Below, piece by piece: positions 35,801 through 43,920 of a DNA stretch of 64,000 nucleotides (positions within the stretch are counted from its first letter, which is position 1; each line of letters starts with the position of its first letter). The notes beneath the pieces are model-generated. The model saw only the letters and a list, made by a program, of their open reading frames with translations, was not told where the DNA came from and did no database searches. Position numbers and translations under genes: made by a program. The stretch is from Scytonema sp. UIC 10036 (GTDB taxonomy: Bacteria > Cyanobacteriota > Cyanobacteriia > Cyanobacteriales > Nostocaceae): NCBI RefSeq assembly GCF_009725235.1, contig NZ_WJFC01000005.1, forward strand, positions 101,955-165,954, written 5' to 3'.

Positions 35801-36061
35801 TTTACACCAGAAACCATCGAGCAGTTTTTCACATCCTCAACAATTTTAAAAGCCAATGGCGTAAAGTTTGAAAGAGAAAGTGAGGGGATTTGGCAACTGA
35901 ATTACAAAAGCCAGAATTACACGGTTACTTTTTCCCCTAGTGTTTTTGATGAAATGCCTTCATTACGATTCATGAATTTTGGCGATCCTTTGTTTGAAGA
36001 ATTATTGAACTGTAACAGGAGTTCTGCAAAAATGAAGAGCCTTAGTGACGAGGTAGCTTAG
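32865..36061 (+). pseudogene. PLD-SNF2/DEAH helicase (DISARM-type defence helicase), broken by a 26-bp insertion
   Basis: The N-terminal phospholipase-D-like domain has an HKD motif (FHEKVGIF...FNGSNNESIGG). The superfamily 2 helicase follows: Walker A IADEVGLGKTIETGL, motif II VVLDEAHHARR, motif III LLSATPMQ, motif VI RIGRIDRIGQ. Such helicases occur in DISARM and DUF499/DUF1156 defence loci. At 35540-35565 a 26-bp insertion puts a stop after YRKLRDS. Deleting it restores KLRERINAFATVVGNLQPIL and a further 165 codons to 36061. The core helicase domains precede the break, so a truncated 893-residue protein could still be made. Confidence 0.82.
35540..35565 (+). repeat. 26-bp small dispersed insertion in the helicase gene
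   Basis: Starts TAGCTAGCGCTGCGGCGAAG and ends GCCGA, with CGA on both sides. Its length, 26 bp, and its TAGC start match the insertion at 30178 read on the minus strand, though the interiors differ. It contains the stop codon that truncates the helicase. Confidence 0.7.
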
Positions 36062-36153
36062 GTTAATTCCATGTTCTGAAAGAGCTAAGAGCTGCAATCG
36101 CCGAAGCGATAAGCGAGCGATTACGGCTATACTGCCGTATCGCTTGCATAAAA

Positions 36154-36573
36154 TCATACACTTCCCAAGCGTAAATATTCAACTTTAATACAAGCATCCA
36201 TCACTACGTTCATTCCCGCATCCAATGCTTTTTGTGCGGCTGCTTCATCCGATATACCCAGTTGCGCCCAGATTGTGTTGGCATTAATAGCGATTGCCTC
36301 GGTTACAATTTCACTTAAGTACTCAGAGCGGCGAAAGACGTTAACAATATCTATATGTGATGGCACTTCTTTCAAAGAAGGATAACTGGGTTGACCATCA
36401 ATTTCTTGAACTTGTGGGTTGACGGGGTAAACAATATAACCAACCTTCCGTAAAAATTGGGCAATTTGGTAACTAGTACGATTTGGTTTATCGGAGTGTC
36501 CGACAACAGCAATGACTTTTGCACTGGTCAACACGTCGCGTATTGCACTGTCATTTGGTTTATTAAACGGCAT
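36154..36573 (-). CDS. CoA-binding (YccU-type) protein
   Basis: A 139-residue Rossmann-fold protein: AKVIAVVGHSDKPNRTSYQI (nucleotide-binding loop), GYIVYPVNPQ, IDIVNVFRRSEYL, and IWAQLGISDEAAAQ, the usual CoA-binding family pattern. Such proteins bind coenzyme A but have no defined reaction. The length is normal and the gene looks intact. It seems like ordinary chromosomal-type content within the accessory region. Confidence 0.9.
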   Translation of the reverse strand: MPFNKPNDSAIRDVLTSAKVIAVVGHSDKPNRTSYQIAQFLRKVGYIVYPVNPQVQEIDGQPSYPSLKEVPSHIDIVNVFRRSEYLSEIVTEAIAINANTIWAQLGISDEAAAQKALDAGMNVVMDACIKVEYLRLGSV

Positions 36574-36808
36574 TGTCGAGTCTCCTTTTAAAATGTTTTT
36601 TTAGATTCAATAGTATCGTCAAAGCAATAACAATACCCAGTGCTCGCCCATCTATAGAAAAATCAGATTTATAGAAACGAACGGTTCGGGAGAAATGATA
36701 CTTACTCCTGATGCAGCACAAGAATTTTTTATAAGACAACAGCTTTCGAGTATCACCAAGCGTGTAAACTACCAAGTAAAATATAGATATTACTTACCAG
36801 TGGGAAAT

Positions 36809-37126
36809 ATGACAGAAACTAAACCAAATCCTACAGCTAGACGGGGACGGATATTCCCCGAAATTCAATGGACTCCAGAACAGCACGCACAATGGGAAGC
36901 TGAACGCCAGGAATTTCGCAAGCGCAGTCAAGTAATTTTTAACCGTGTCAAACCAGAATTAATGCAAACCCATTATAACTGGTACATCACAATTGAACCT
37001 GATAGTGGAGAATATTTTGTTAATCAGGATGAGATGGAAGGCGCTTTCTTAGCACATGAAAAATATCCAGGTGCAAAGTTGTATACTTTCCGTATCAACG
37101 AAACTGGGGTGTGCGGAACTGTATGA
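36809..37126 (+). CDS. Conserved cyanobacterial-type hypothetical protein, partner of the aspartyl protease
   Basis: The ATG at 36809 (MTETKPNPTARRGR) is preferred over an in-frame upstream start at 36695. The 105-residue protein has WNITIEPDSGEYFVNQDE-like text (actual: NWYITIEPDSGEYFVNQDEM), a strand-rich segment seen in small proteins that precede retropepsin-like genes. Its stop overlaps the protease start (ATGA), so both are made together. A toxin-antitoxin-like or chaperone role is possible but unproven. Confidence 0.65.
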   Translation: MTETKPNPTARRGRIFPEIQWTPEQHAQWEAERQEFRKRSQVIFNRVKPELMQTHYNWYITIEPDSGEYFVNQDEMEGAFLAHEKYPGAKLYTFRINETGVCGTV

Positions 37127-37485
37127 TATCCGGCTTTTTTGGTGTTGAGGATGCTTTGTTTTTTGAAATTGACTTGATAGTCTCATCTGGTTTTGATTTG
37201 CCAGTTAATGCAATGTTCGATACAGGCTTTTCTGGCTACTTGGCTATAAACGGTCAAGACATAGATGGATTTGGCTGGACATATATAAAACAGCAGCCAA
37301 TGTTTACAGCCAGAGGAGAAACCGAGTTTGACTTATATTTAGGTGAAGTACGAATTGATGGTCAAGAATTTCAGATTCCCGTGCATGTTGGCTCTTATTT
37401 AACAGAAGTTTTACTTGGTCGCCAATGGCTTACAACTAGACGACTTGTTATTGATATGCCATCAGGTGTATTGACACTAGGATAA
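37123..37485 (+). CDS. Retropepsin-like aspartyl protease
   Basis: The ATG at 37123 forms an ATGA overlap with the preceding stop and is preferred over GTG 37111. The 120-residue protein has the catalytic motif AMFDTGFSGYLA (DTG followed by hydrophobic residues) and the flap/second-lobe segments EVRIDGQEFQIPVHV and EVLLGRQWL. One lobe only, so it should act as a homodimer like retroviral proteases. The partner gene upstream may be its substrate or regulator. Confidence 0.82.
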   Translation: MISGFFGVEDALFFEIDLIVSSGFDLPVNAMFDTGFSGYLAINGQDIDGFGWTYIKQQPMFTARGETEFDLYLGEVRIDGQEFQIPVHVGSYLTEVLLGRQWLTTRRLVIDMPSGVLTLG

Positions 37486-37584
37486 TAATTTAATAAATAG
37501 TATCCATAAGAAGAGCTAATCTGTAGGTTGTTGCGATACAGTAGTATAGCCGTTATCCCTAGCAAGCTCGCAATCCTAAGAAAA

Positions 37585-37614
37585 AACCCCAGTCTCGTCA
37601 GAGTTACCGGGGTT
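37585..37614 (-). terminator. Rho-independent terminator of the hsp20 gene
   Basis: On the minus strand AACCCCGGT...ACTGGGGTT forms a stem followed by TTTTCTT. It lies about 50 bp after the Hsp20 stop codon. Confidence 0.65.
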
Positions 37615-37662
37615 GTTCGATAATTATTTGTGTGCAAGGAAATTTATCTCTCAAACAGTCAA

Positions 37663-38094
37663 CTATGCAGCAAGCTGTTCTAAATTCACTTTGACAACTT
37701 TGTTCTTTTCTTCCTCTTTTTTAGGCAAAGTCAGATTCAAAATACCATCTTTGTATTCAGCCTTGACATTAGTATTCTGAACTTTGACTTCTAAGGGAAT
37801 GACGCGCTGAAACTTACCATAGTGAAACTCAGTCCGAGTTATGCCTTTTTCTTCGGTCTTAGTTTCAGATTTGCGCTCTCCACTAATAGAAACAGCGTTT
37901 TCTGTGACTTGAATATCTAAATCTTTGGCATCCATACCAGGAAGTTCTAGCTTGAGGTACACTGCATCATCTGTTTGAGTCAGTTCAGCGGCAGGAACTT
38001 TCACGAAGTCTCTTTCAAAGGGAACTCTTGTTTCTTCAAACAGGCGTTGGATAGCGTTTAGTTCAAGACATGGATTGTAACGAATGAGTGTCAT
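37663..38094 (-). CDS. Small heat-shock protein (Hsp20/alpha-crystallin)
   Basis: A 143-residue protein with the alpha-crystallin domain (residues about 35-130): VYLKLELPGMDAKDLDIQVT, AVSISGERKSET, GKFQRVIPLEV, and the conserved YKDGILNLTLPK. The C-terminal tail contains KVNLEQLAA rather than a clear IxI motif. It acts as an ATP-independent holdase against aggregation. The gene looks intact and has its own terminator. No CIRCE element is evident upstream. Confidence 0.95.
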   Translation of the reverse strand: MTLIRYNPCLELNAIQRLFEETRVPFERDFVKVPAAELTQTDDAVYLKLELPGMDAKDLDIQVTENAVSISGERKSETKTEEKGITRTEFHYGKFQRVIPLEVKVQNTNVKAEYKDGILNLTLPKKEEEKNKVVKVNLEQLAA

Positions 38095-38289
38095 AGGTAT
38101 TATGAATAAGTAGAAATTGCGTTCTTGTTTGTTGGCTTTATATTCTTATGATATGGGTTGCATAATATTGAGTGATTCGGCTTTAACTACCTCGGAATTG
38201 ATAATAACCGCATAAGAATTTCTAACTGTAAATCTGTGGAAATAACCGAATATTTGAGTTCGGTAAACAAGACTTAAAAACCTTCAATT

Positions 38290-39269
38290 TTACTTATTTG
38301 TTTGTCCGCTCCAGCTATCCCATGCTGCTCGCGCCACCCTTGCTATGACTTTTTCGCGTGTAGAATCGTCAGCCTTTGAATCTGAAACAAACACCGCTAT
38401 GGCTAAGTGCCGTCCATTTGGCAGCGTAACAAGTCCCACATCATTTGTCGCACTCGTCAACCCGTTGACAGTCCGCGAACTACCAGTTTTATGTGCCACA
38501 ACTGTTCCCTTTGGCAACAGTCCCTTGATGCGTCGTGGACCCGTAGGTGTCTGGGTCATCAATCGTAGCAGCAATGCAAGACTTGGTTTTTCTAGCCCGC
38601 GCCCGGAGTGAAGTGCGCGTAATAAAGTTACCATCGCCTCTGGTGTTGCCCAGTTACGATATTGCGCTCTTGGGTCTTGTCCTAGTTCCTTCTCTGTATT
38701 AGCAACGACTATACCATTGACTCCAAGGTTACGTAAATACTTGGTGACGAACTCCGGTCCACCAATAAGTCTTAACAGCACGTCGCAAGCCGTACCGTCG
38801 CTTTCAGATACCATAAATTGCAGCAAGTCCAAAACGCTCAATTCTACTCCCTGGGGATGGTTATCCCGAATTGGGCTATGCTGACGTGCTGTCACGAAAT
38901 CGTTTTTTGTAACTCGAACTTTTTGCTCCAAAGAGAGCACTCCTCGATCCACTTGATACAGTACAGCCATGCCGATAGGAAACTTGTAAACGCTCTGCAT
39001 GGGAAACTGTTGTTTTCCGTTGAGAGCAACTGATTCCCCTGTCTCGATCGCCTCCACTGCAACTCCCACACGACATGAAGGCATCACGAGAGATTTGTTC
39101 AATTTGGTCTTGCAGGGAACTTGTCACATGATTCGTCACCGATTGTTTTCCATCAGTGCTGCTGGGTGAGTCAGATGAGCGATCGCTAACATTGTTGGGT
39201 GAGCGCGATCGAGCAACCGATTGCCAACAACGATAAGCACAAGCTGTAAGACAACGTTTTTTTCATCAT
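38290..39269 (-). pseudogene. Class A beta-lactamase (PER/VEB-like), N-terminal frameshifts
   Basis: The catalytic domain (from about 39080 down) is complete: Ser70 motif MQSVYKFP (SxxK), SESDG in place of SDN, omega-loop region with QYRNWATPEAM, and HKTGS (KTG). Upstream, other frames encode a lipoprotein signal (MKKTLSYSLCLSLLAIGC, start near 39269) and then NHVTSSLQDQIEQISRDA, which should precede SCRVGVAVEAIETGE. Two frame breaks therefore separate signal peptide, first helix and core. As it stands only a cytoplasmic core could be made. HIP1-like repeats lie at the first break. Confidence 0.8.
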
Positions 39270-39553
39270 TCACTAACGATAGTGGAATTCGAGCCATTAT
39301 GCATTATTGTTTCAACAGAAGTCACAATCTGCCCGTATGACAAAGTTGATGCACGGTTCGCTGTAGATGAAGGAGATTGTTCGCTTTCATATTGTAGAGA
39401 AGCGCACTGGCGGTACTTTTCCCGTGTACTACCAAAGATAGGCAAGTCCCAGCACTCGATATGCCATTGGTTTGCGAGCGGTTTCATATTGTGTACGTTA
39501 ATGCTCGTGTTTCATGGAGAATAAGTTTGATATATCAACAGGTATTTGTCACC

Positions 39554-39929
39554 ATGAGCAGGAAGAACCACGAGACGATTTACGGGACTGTTAATAGCAA
39601 AAAGCTGGATGAATTGCAACACAACTTTGATACCACCAAAATTTTGGCAGCTGTGGACACCATTGATGAGATTTGCTCAAGCATTTGCGATCTAGATGGG
39701 ATAAGACTTGAATTGCGTGCATCTCCATTCAATGGCTCACACAATTATCAATGGGGATTCAACAATTAATGCACCTACGGGGACGTGTATTTGGGAAGTC
39801 GCTCAAGACTTAGAGCTACAAATCGATGATTTCGCCACAAAGTTAAATGGAATTTCGACAATGCTTGGAAGGCTTGGAGAACTTACACCGGATGAGGAAG
39901 ATGAAGAGAACTTTGACTTTGATGAGTAA
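39554..39929 (+). pseudogene. Frameshifted paralogue of the acidic-tailed protein at 61861
   Basis: MSRKNHETIYGTVNSKKLDE... followed after one inserted base near 39715 by LHSMAHTIINGDSTINAPTG and the acidic tail DEEDEENFDFDE. The intact paralogue at 61861-62247 aligns along its whole length, including upstream bases GAGAATAAGTTTGAT. The protein looks helical with an Asp/Glu tail; function unknown. The frameshift divides it after about 55 residues. Confidence 0.8.
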
Positions 39930-40002
39930 GTAATACAGACATCAACCACCTTACTAAATATGTATGAGTTGAGGTACAGATAACGTAAAGACAGTGTATG
40001 TA

Positions 40003-40041
40003 ATCGTCACTGTTAGAGGCTCAACCTCTAACAGTGACGAT
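40003..40041. terminator. Perfect 17-bp hairpin between genes
   Basis: ATCGTCACTGTTAGAGG (40003-40019) pairs perfectly with 40025-40041 around a 5-base loop. There is no T-run beside it, so it may be a repeat-type hairpin rather than a true terminator. It separates the acidic-protein pseudogene from the methyltransferase. Confidence 0.4.
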
Positions 40042-40107
40042 ATGAATACTATCGAGCTTGTATATTAAGAATTAGTGCTTTTCCAGTAGCAGAGAAATAG
40101 AAAAAAT

Positions 40108-40785
40108 ATGCATGAGAATGAAGAACGAATCTTGAATTCTTGGAACAAGAATGCTTTGTCTTGGACGCGGGTGATTCGTTCCCATCAAATTGAAAGCCGT
40201 GTTCAAGTTACCAATTCAGCAATACTAGAAACTGTTACTGAGCTAAATCCAACAACTTTTTTAGACGTTGGATGTGGTGAAGGATGGTTGTGTCGCGAAC
40301 TTTTTGCCAAGGGAATTAATGGGTGGGGAGTCGATGCTTCTTGCGCTCTGATTGAAGCAGCACGGGAATATGGCGATTCTCGCTTTCTTGTGAGTTCATA
40401 CTCCGAATTGGGAGTACAAAAATTCGGTAACATTGAACGTTTTTCTTGCTTTATTTGTAACTTCTCAATTCTCGGACAACGAGACTTAACTGATATCGCT
40501 GATGTCGGTCATCATCGTTTAGAGCCGAGCGGTCACATCATCGTTCAAACACTCCACCCATTAACCGCTGGCGGTGGAACTGAAACAGCAGATGGTTGGC
40601 GGGAAACTTTGTGGCAAGAAATTGGCAATGAACCATTTCATCCCGCTCCTTGGTACTATCGTACTATGGAATCGTGGATTGAAGGATTTTGCAATCGCAA
40701 TTACCGATTGCTGAATTTACGAGAAATGTACCATCCGGTAACCAACAAACCTGTCTCAATCATTTTTGTTTTTGAACAACAGTAA
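40108..40785 (+). CDS. Class I SAM-dependent methyltransferase
   Basis: A 225-residue protein with the SAM-binding motif TFLDVGCGEGWLCREL (residues about 50-65), the acidic strand-2 residue in GWGVDAS, and a later ICNFSILG. The rest resembles UbiE/Tam-type small-molecule methylases. The substrate is unknown; neighbours give no pathway. Intact and of normal length. Confidence 0.85.
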   Translation: MHENEERILNSWNKNALSWTRVIRSHQIESRVQVTNSAILETVTELNPTTFLDVGCGEGWLCRELFAKGINGWGVDASCALIEAAREYGDSRFLVSSYSELGVQKFGNIERFSCFICNFSILGQRDLTDIADVGHHRLEPSGHIIVQTLHPLTAGGGTETADGWRETLWQEIGNEPFHPAPWYYRTMESWIEGFCNRNYRLLNLREMYHPVTNKPVSIIFVFEQQ

Positions 40786-40960
40786 AGTACTTCGGTCTGC
40801 AATTCAGTTGTTTCTGGGCTAACAACATTGCAGCAATATTAAGTGAAAAACTCCACGCGATGGCGACTGGCGATACGGATGGGTGCCGTTAAGCATAAAG
40901 GCTTATCGCGTGCAACGAGCATAAGCTAAGATTGAAGCAATATTCAGCTTGTTGGCAGTA

Positions 40961-41509
40961 ATGAGTGATGATAATTCAATTAGAAAAATTCTGATTCTAG
41001 CTGCACATCCTTTAGGTACGGATAAACTGCGTTTGGATGAAGAAGCCCGCGATATTAAAGAAGGTTTGCGACAAGCAAGCGAGCGAGACCGATTCGTCCT
41101 TCACTCTGAATGGGCAGTTCGACCGAGAGATGTCCGACGAGCACTTTTAAACTTTTTGCCCCATATCGTTCATTTTTCTGGGCATGGAGCAGAGGATGGT
41201 GGTTTAGCATTTGAGAACGAACTGGGAAATATACAATTAGTGTCTCCAGAAGCACTAGCTGGGTTGTTCAAACTTTTTTCAGAGTCTGTAGAGTGCGTAC
41301 TGTTGAATGCTTGCTACTCAGAAATCCAAGCTCAAGCTATTGCTCAACATATTAATTTTGTCATTGGAATGAATAGAGAAATTGGCGATCGCGCTGCCAT
41401 TGAATTTGCCGTAGGTTTTTATGATGCTTTGGGGTCTGGGTATTCCGTTGAGACTGCCTACGAATTTGGTTGTAACGCAATTCAAATGGCATATCTCCTT
41501 ATCTACTAA
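40961..41509 (+). CDS. CHAT-domain (caspase-like) protein
   Basis: The ATG at 40961 ([20 protein letters not shown]) is preferred over TTG 40949. The CHAT protease fold shows the catalytic His75 in [12 protein letters not shown] and Cys118 in [11 protein letters not shown], with [19 protein letters not shown] after it. CHAT proteases act as effectors in bacterial conflict and signalling systems. The C-terminus ends abruptly ([11 protein letters not shown]), and the next frame carries an FHA domain, so the two may be one gene split by a frameshift near 41490. Confidence 0.82.
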   Translation: MSDDNSIRKILILAAHPLGTDKLRLDEEARDIKEGLRQASERDRFVLHSEWAVRPRDVRRALLNFLPHIVHFSGHGAEDGGLAFENELGNIQLVSPEALAGLFKLFSESVECVLLNACYSEIQAQAIAQHINFVIGMNREIGDRAAIEFAVGFYDALGSGYSVETAYEFGCNAIQMAYLLIY

Positions 41510-41534
41510 AAAGTTGGAACCCGAACCGGGTGAC

Positions 41535-42116
41535 ATGATTAGAAATCGTCAACTTGTTTACGAGCGGGCAGAGGAAATGGCAGCGTTGTATCGCGAACAA
41601 TTGTTAGCTAAACAACAAGGTCAAGCTGCAGCACTTGCCGTTGAAGAAGAAATTGCTGTTGTTGCTGAAGAAATACCATCAGTAACAGCAGAATCGAATG
41701 AAAGCCATTTACTGATAATAGAAGATGACCAAGGGCGTAAAGAGTTTACTTTGGATCGTCCTACTTACTCTATTGGTAGAGATCGGGAGTGCGATATTCG
41801 CCTTGTGTCACAATTTGTTTCGCGCCGTCATGCCACTCTCGTTAGGCTACCGCATGATGATAAAAAACGGGGCTATTATTACCGAATCGTCGATGGCGAT
41901 GCAAAGGGCAAAACTAGTTCCAACGGTTTGATGATTAACGGTCGCAAAATTCCAGCCCACGATCTCAAAAATGAAGATGAAGTTGTTTTTGGTCCGCAGG
42001 TTCGTGCTATCTACTACCTAGTCCGGGATACCATGAGGGCTACAGGACAAACCGATAATGCTGAGTACAATATTACACTTATAAATGCTGGCATGACCGA
42101 GGATATGGAGGACTAG
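41535..42116 (+). CDS. FHA-domain protein, possibly the C-terminal half of the CHAT gene
   Basis: From ATG 41535 ([20 protein letters not shown]). A coiled, Ala/Glu-rich linker is followed by an FHA domain: [40 protein letters not shown] (all phosphothreonine-binding landmarks). The open frame extends upstream into the CHAT gene ([12 protein letters not shown]...), and a single-base change would fuse both. If so, the full protein would couple phosphopeptide sensing to a caspase-like protease. Confidence 0.75.
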   Translation: MIRNRQLVYERAEEMAALYREQLLAKQQGQAAALAVEEEIAVVAEEIPSVTAESNESHLLIIEDDQGRKEFTLDRPTYSIGRDRECDIRLVSQFVSRRHATLVRLPHDDKKRGYYYRIVDGDAKGKTSSNGLMINGRKIPAHDLKNEDEVVFGPQVRAIYYLVRDTMRATGQTDNAEYNITLINAGMTEDMED

Positions 42117-42117
42117 T

Positions 42118-42276
42118 TTGAAAAAGGGAGTGAGAAATGTTCGTATTATTATCACCGCTCCTGATGATGCCAAAGAAGCAGCTGATTTTCTATGCTCGAC
42201 AATTCGTTGCTGCAGCCGAACCTTGTTCAGTGCCTTAAAGAAAAATTCGCTACTTGTCGGCGCTAGCTACGTATAG
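42118..42276 (+). CDS. Small open frame after the CHAT/FHA genes
   Basis: It starts at TTG 42118, immediately after the FHA stop, and encodes 52 residues: KKGVRNVRIIITAPDDAKEA followed by a Cys-containing tail. The first half is strand-helix like and could be a ribosomal-type small effector-associated domain; the second half looks degenerate, so this may be the truncated start of a longer gene. It overlaps the 3' end of the minus-strand hypothetical gene by 10 bp. Confidence 0.35.
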   Translation: MKKGVRNVRIIITAPDDAKEAADFLCSTIRCCSRTLFSALKKNSLLVGASYV

Positions 42277-42563
42277 ACAAGTTCATAAACATAGGACTTA
42301 TCTCCCTTTCGACTGACCCAGATACCAGCAGGTGGAAAAGAACTTTCTTGCTGCTCCACGGTAACTTCCCAAGGAATTCCAACAATTTCAAGCTCTGCGT
42401 CAACGCATACCCAACCGCGTCCATTAACTAGAGTTACCCAAATGTCGAGGTCTTCACGTTTCCATGCTAATTGACCTTGGAATGGTTCGCAAGAACTGTA
42501 GCGATACACAACATCGTCAAGAAGGCGTCTAAGCTCAAAGCTTCTACGATTATTCATAGACAT
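42267..42563 (-). CDS. Hypothetical protein
   Basis: A 98-residue protein with strand-rich text (DLDIWVTLVNGRGWVCVDAE, then VTVEQQESSFPPAGIWVSRKG) ending YVYELVYT. There are no membrane segments or catalytic motifs. The amino-acid composition looks natural and the ATG is supported by a following methionine (MSMNNRR). I do not recognise it. Confidence 0.55.
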   Translation of the reverse strand: MSMNNRRSFELRRLLDDVVYRYSSCEPFQGQLAWKREDLDIWVTLVNGRGWVCVDAELEIVGIPWEVTVEQQESSFPPAGIWVSRKGDKSYVYELVYT

Positions 42564-42576
42564 TTATATACCTCAA

Positions 42577-43920
42577 ATCGTTGTTAACAAATTATTCATT
42601 AATCCTCTGTTAAGTTAATTGATATTAACTAGTAATGCACCATCTATTAAAAGTATCATATTTTTAGTGAAATGGTATAAGCGCTTAATAATCACCGGAT
42701 GAGTGTTAATAGTTCAAAACGACATGGAATGTAGGTTAGAATGGTCAGTAAAATTGAAGCATAAAATGATTAAGCCTAAAAATGTAGTAGATCGCGGACA
42801 CGCAATAGAAAAAGTCGGTCATGGTAAAAGAGCCGTATTTAGAACAATTATCAATGAAAAAGAGTGGTCTGCTATCACACCAATCAGAAGTTAAAACAGC
42901 CATTGATGTTTGGATTGATGAAGGAGTGGAGCCGGAACGGGATAACTAAGAAGAGCCAAGCGAGAGTTGATTTTCTAGGAAGCAAAACCAACTTGTTATT
43001 TCATGCGCTCGCTCAGTTAAGCGAGTTCTTTTACGTTTAAGAAATACTATGCTTTGAATCATAATGTGAGAAAAATTATGAACCATAAATCGAGAATGAG
43101 TTAACGCAATTTCGGGCTTTCTCACCAATCACAAAATCAAACTTTGCATTTATATATGAGAGAGAGTTGAAATTTTGAAGCATAATTAGAGAATGAGTTG
43201 AAAAAACACAATTGGACAAAACTTGTACAAAAAATCTCTGAAAAAATTGCCCTAACTTAAACTTTCAATTCAAAATATGGTTCAAATGCCCATGTTATGG
43301 TTCAAAACTTTTGTTTTAGTAGATATTTGAGTAAAAATAAAATATTTCATTGGACAAGCGAACGCTTTGTTGTTGGGCGATACGCGAAGCGTAACGGCTA
43401 AAGCCGAATCGCCTACTTAAATCGTAGCTGAATAATAATGATAATAAAACCAAAAGGAGAGATACGAGCGACGCTCGTAGCCCTCCTTTCATCTTCTAAA
43501 CGATAATAATTATTAGTAAAAAACTCGAATATTAAAAGTGAAGTATAAACTGGAATACTCATTTCTGAAGCATATCATGAGTTAAAGTCTCATTTTTTAG
43601 TTCAAATCACAAATACGGACAGTCAGAAAAATTAAGGCAACTCGTTTCATGTTAAGGTACAACGGTTTATATGTTACATTTTATGAAGATGAAGAATACA
43701 GAGCTTTATGCACGAGTTGTTTGAGATTATGAACTTTCAGAAATATCCTTTGTTGCGATCGGCAGAAATGCTGGTGGCTTAGTACTGGGATGATGAAGCA
43801 TCGGATGCCGTCCATCAGTGCTTAATTTAACCCACCTCTATTTGGTAAGGCACGATCGCTCTTAAAACAGAATATTTGATGGCACCCGTATCATTTGTCA
43901 TCGCATAGATGCCTTCTGAA
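42577..43920. other. Long A+T-rich intergenic region with repeated motifs
   Basis: No gene is supported over about 1.3 kb; a 63-codon frame at 42703 looks like a fragment. The region contains a scattered motif related to TTGAAnCATAA: forward near 42756, 43054, 43079, 43177 and 43565, and inverted near 43278 and 43296. Several forward copies continue GAGAATGAGTT. A hairpin element of the type seen at 6339 lies at 43453-43489. This could be the remaining end of a mobile element or a replication-type iteron region. Confidence 0.45.
43453..43489. repeat. Hairpin with 17-base arms and 3-base loop, flanked by ATGATAAT text
   Basis: Arm 43453-43469 pairs with 43473-43489 (15 of 17 pairs) around the loop GAC. 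AATGATAATAAAAC lies to the left and GATAATAATTATT to the right. The geometry and flanks match the twin hairpins at 6367-6466. Confidence 0.6.
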
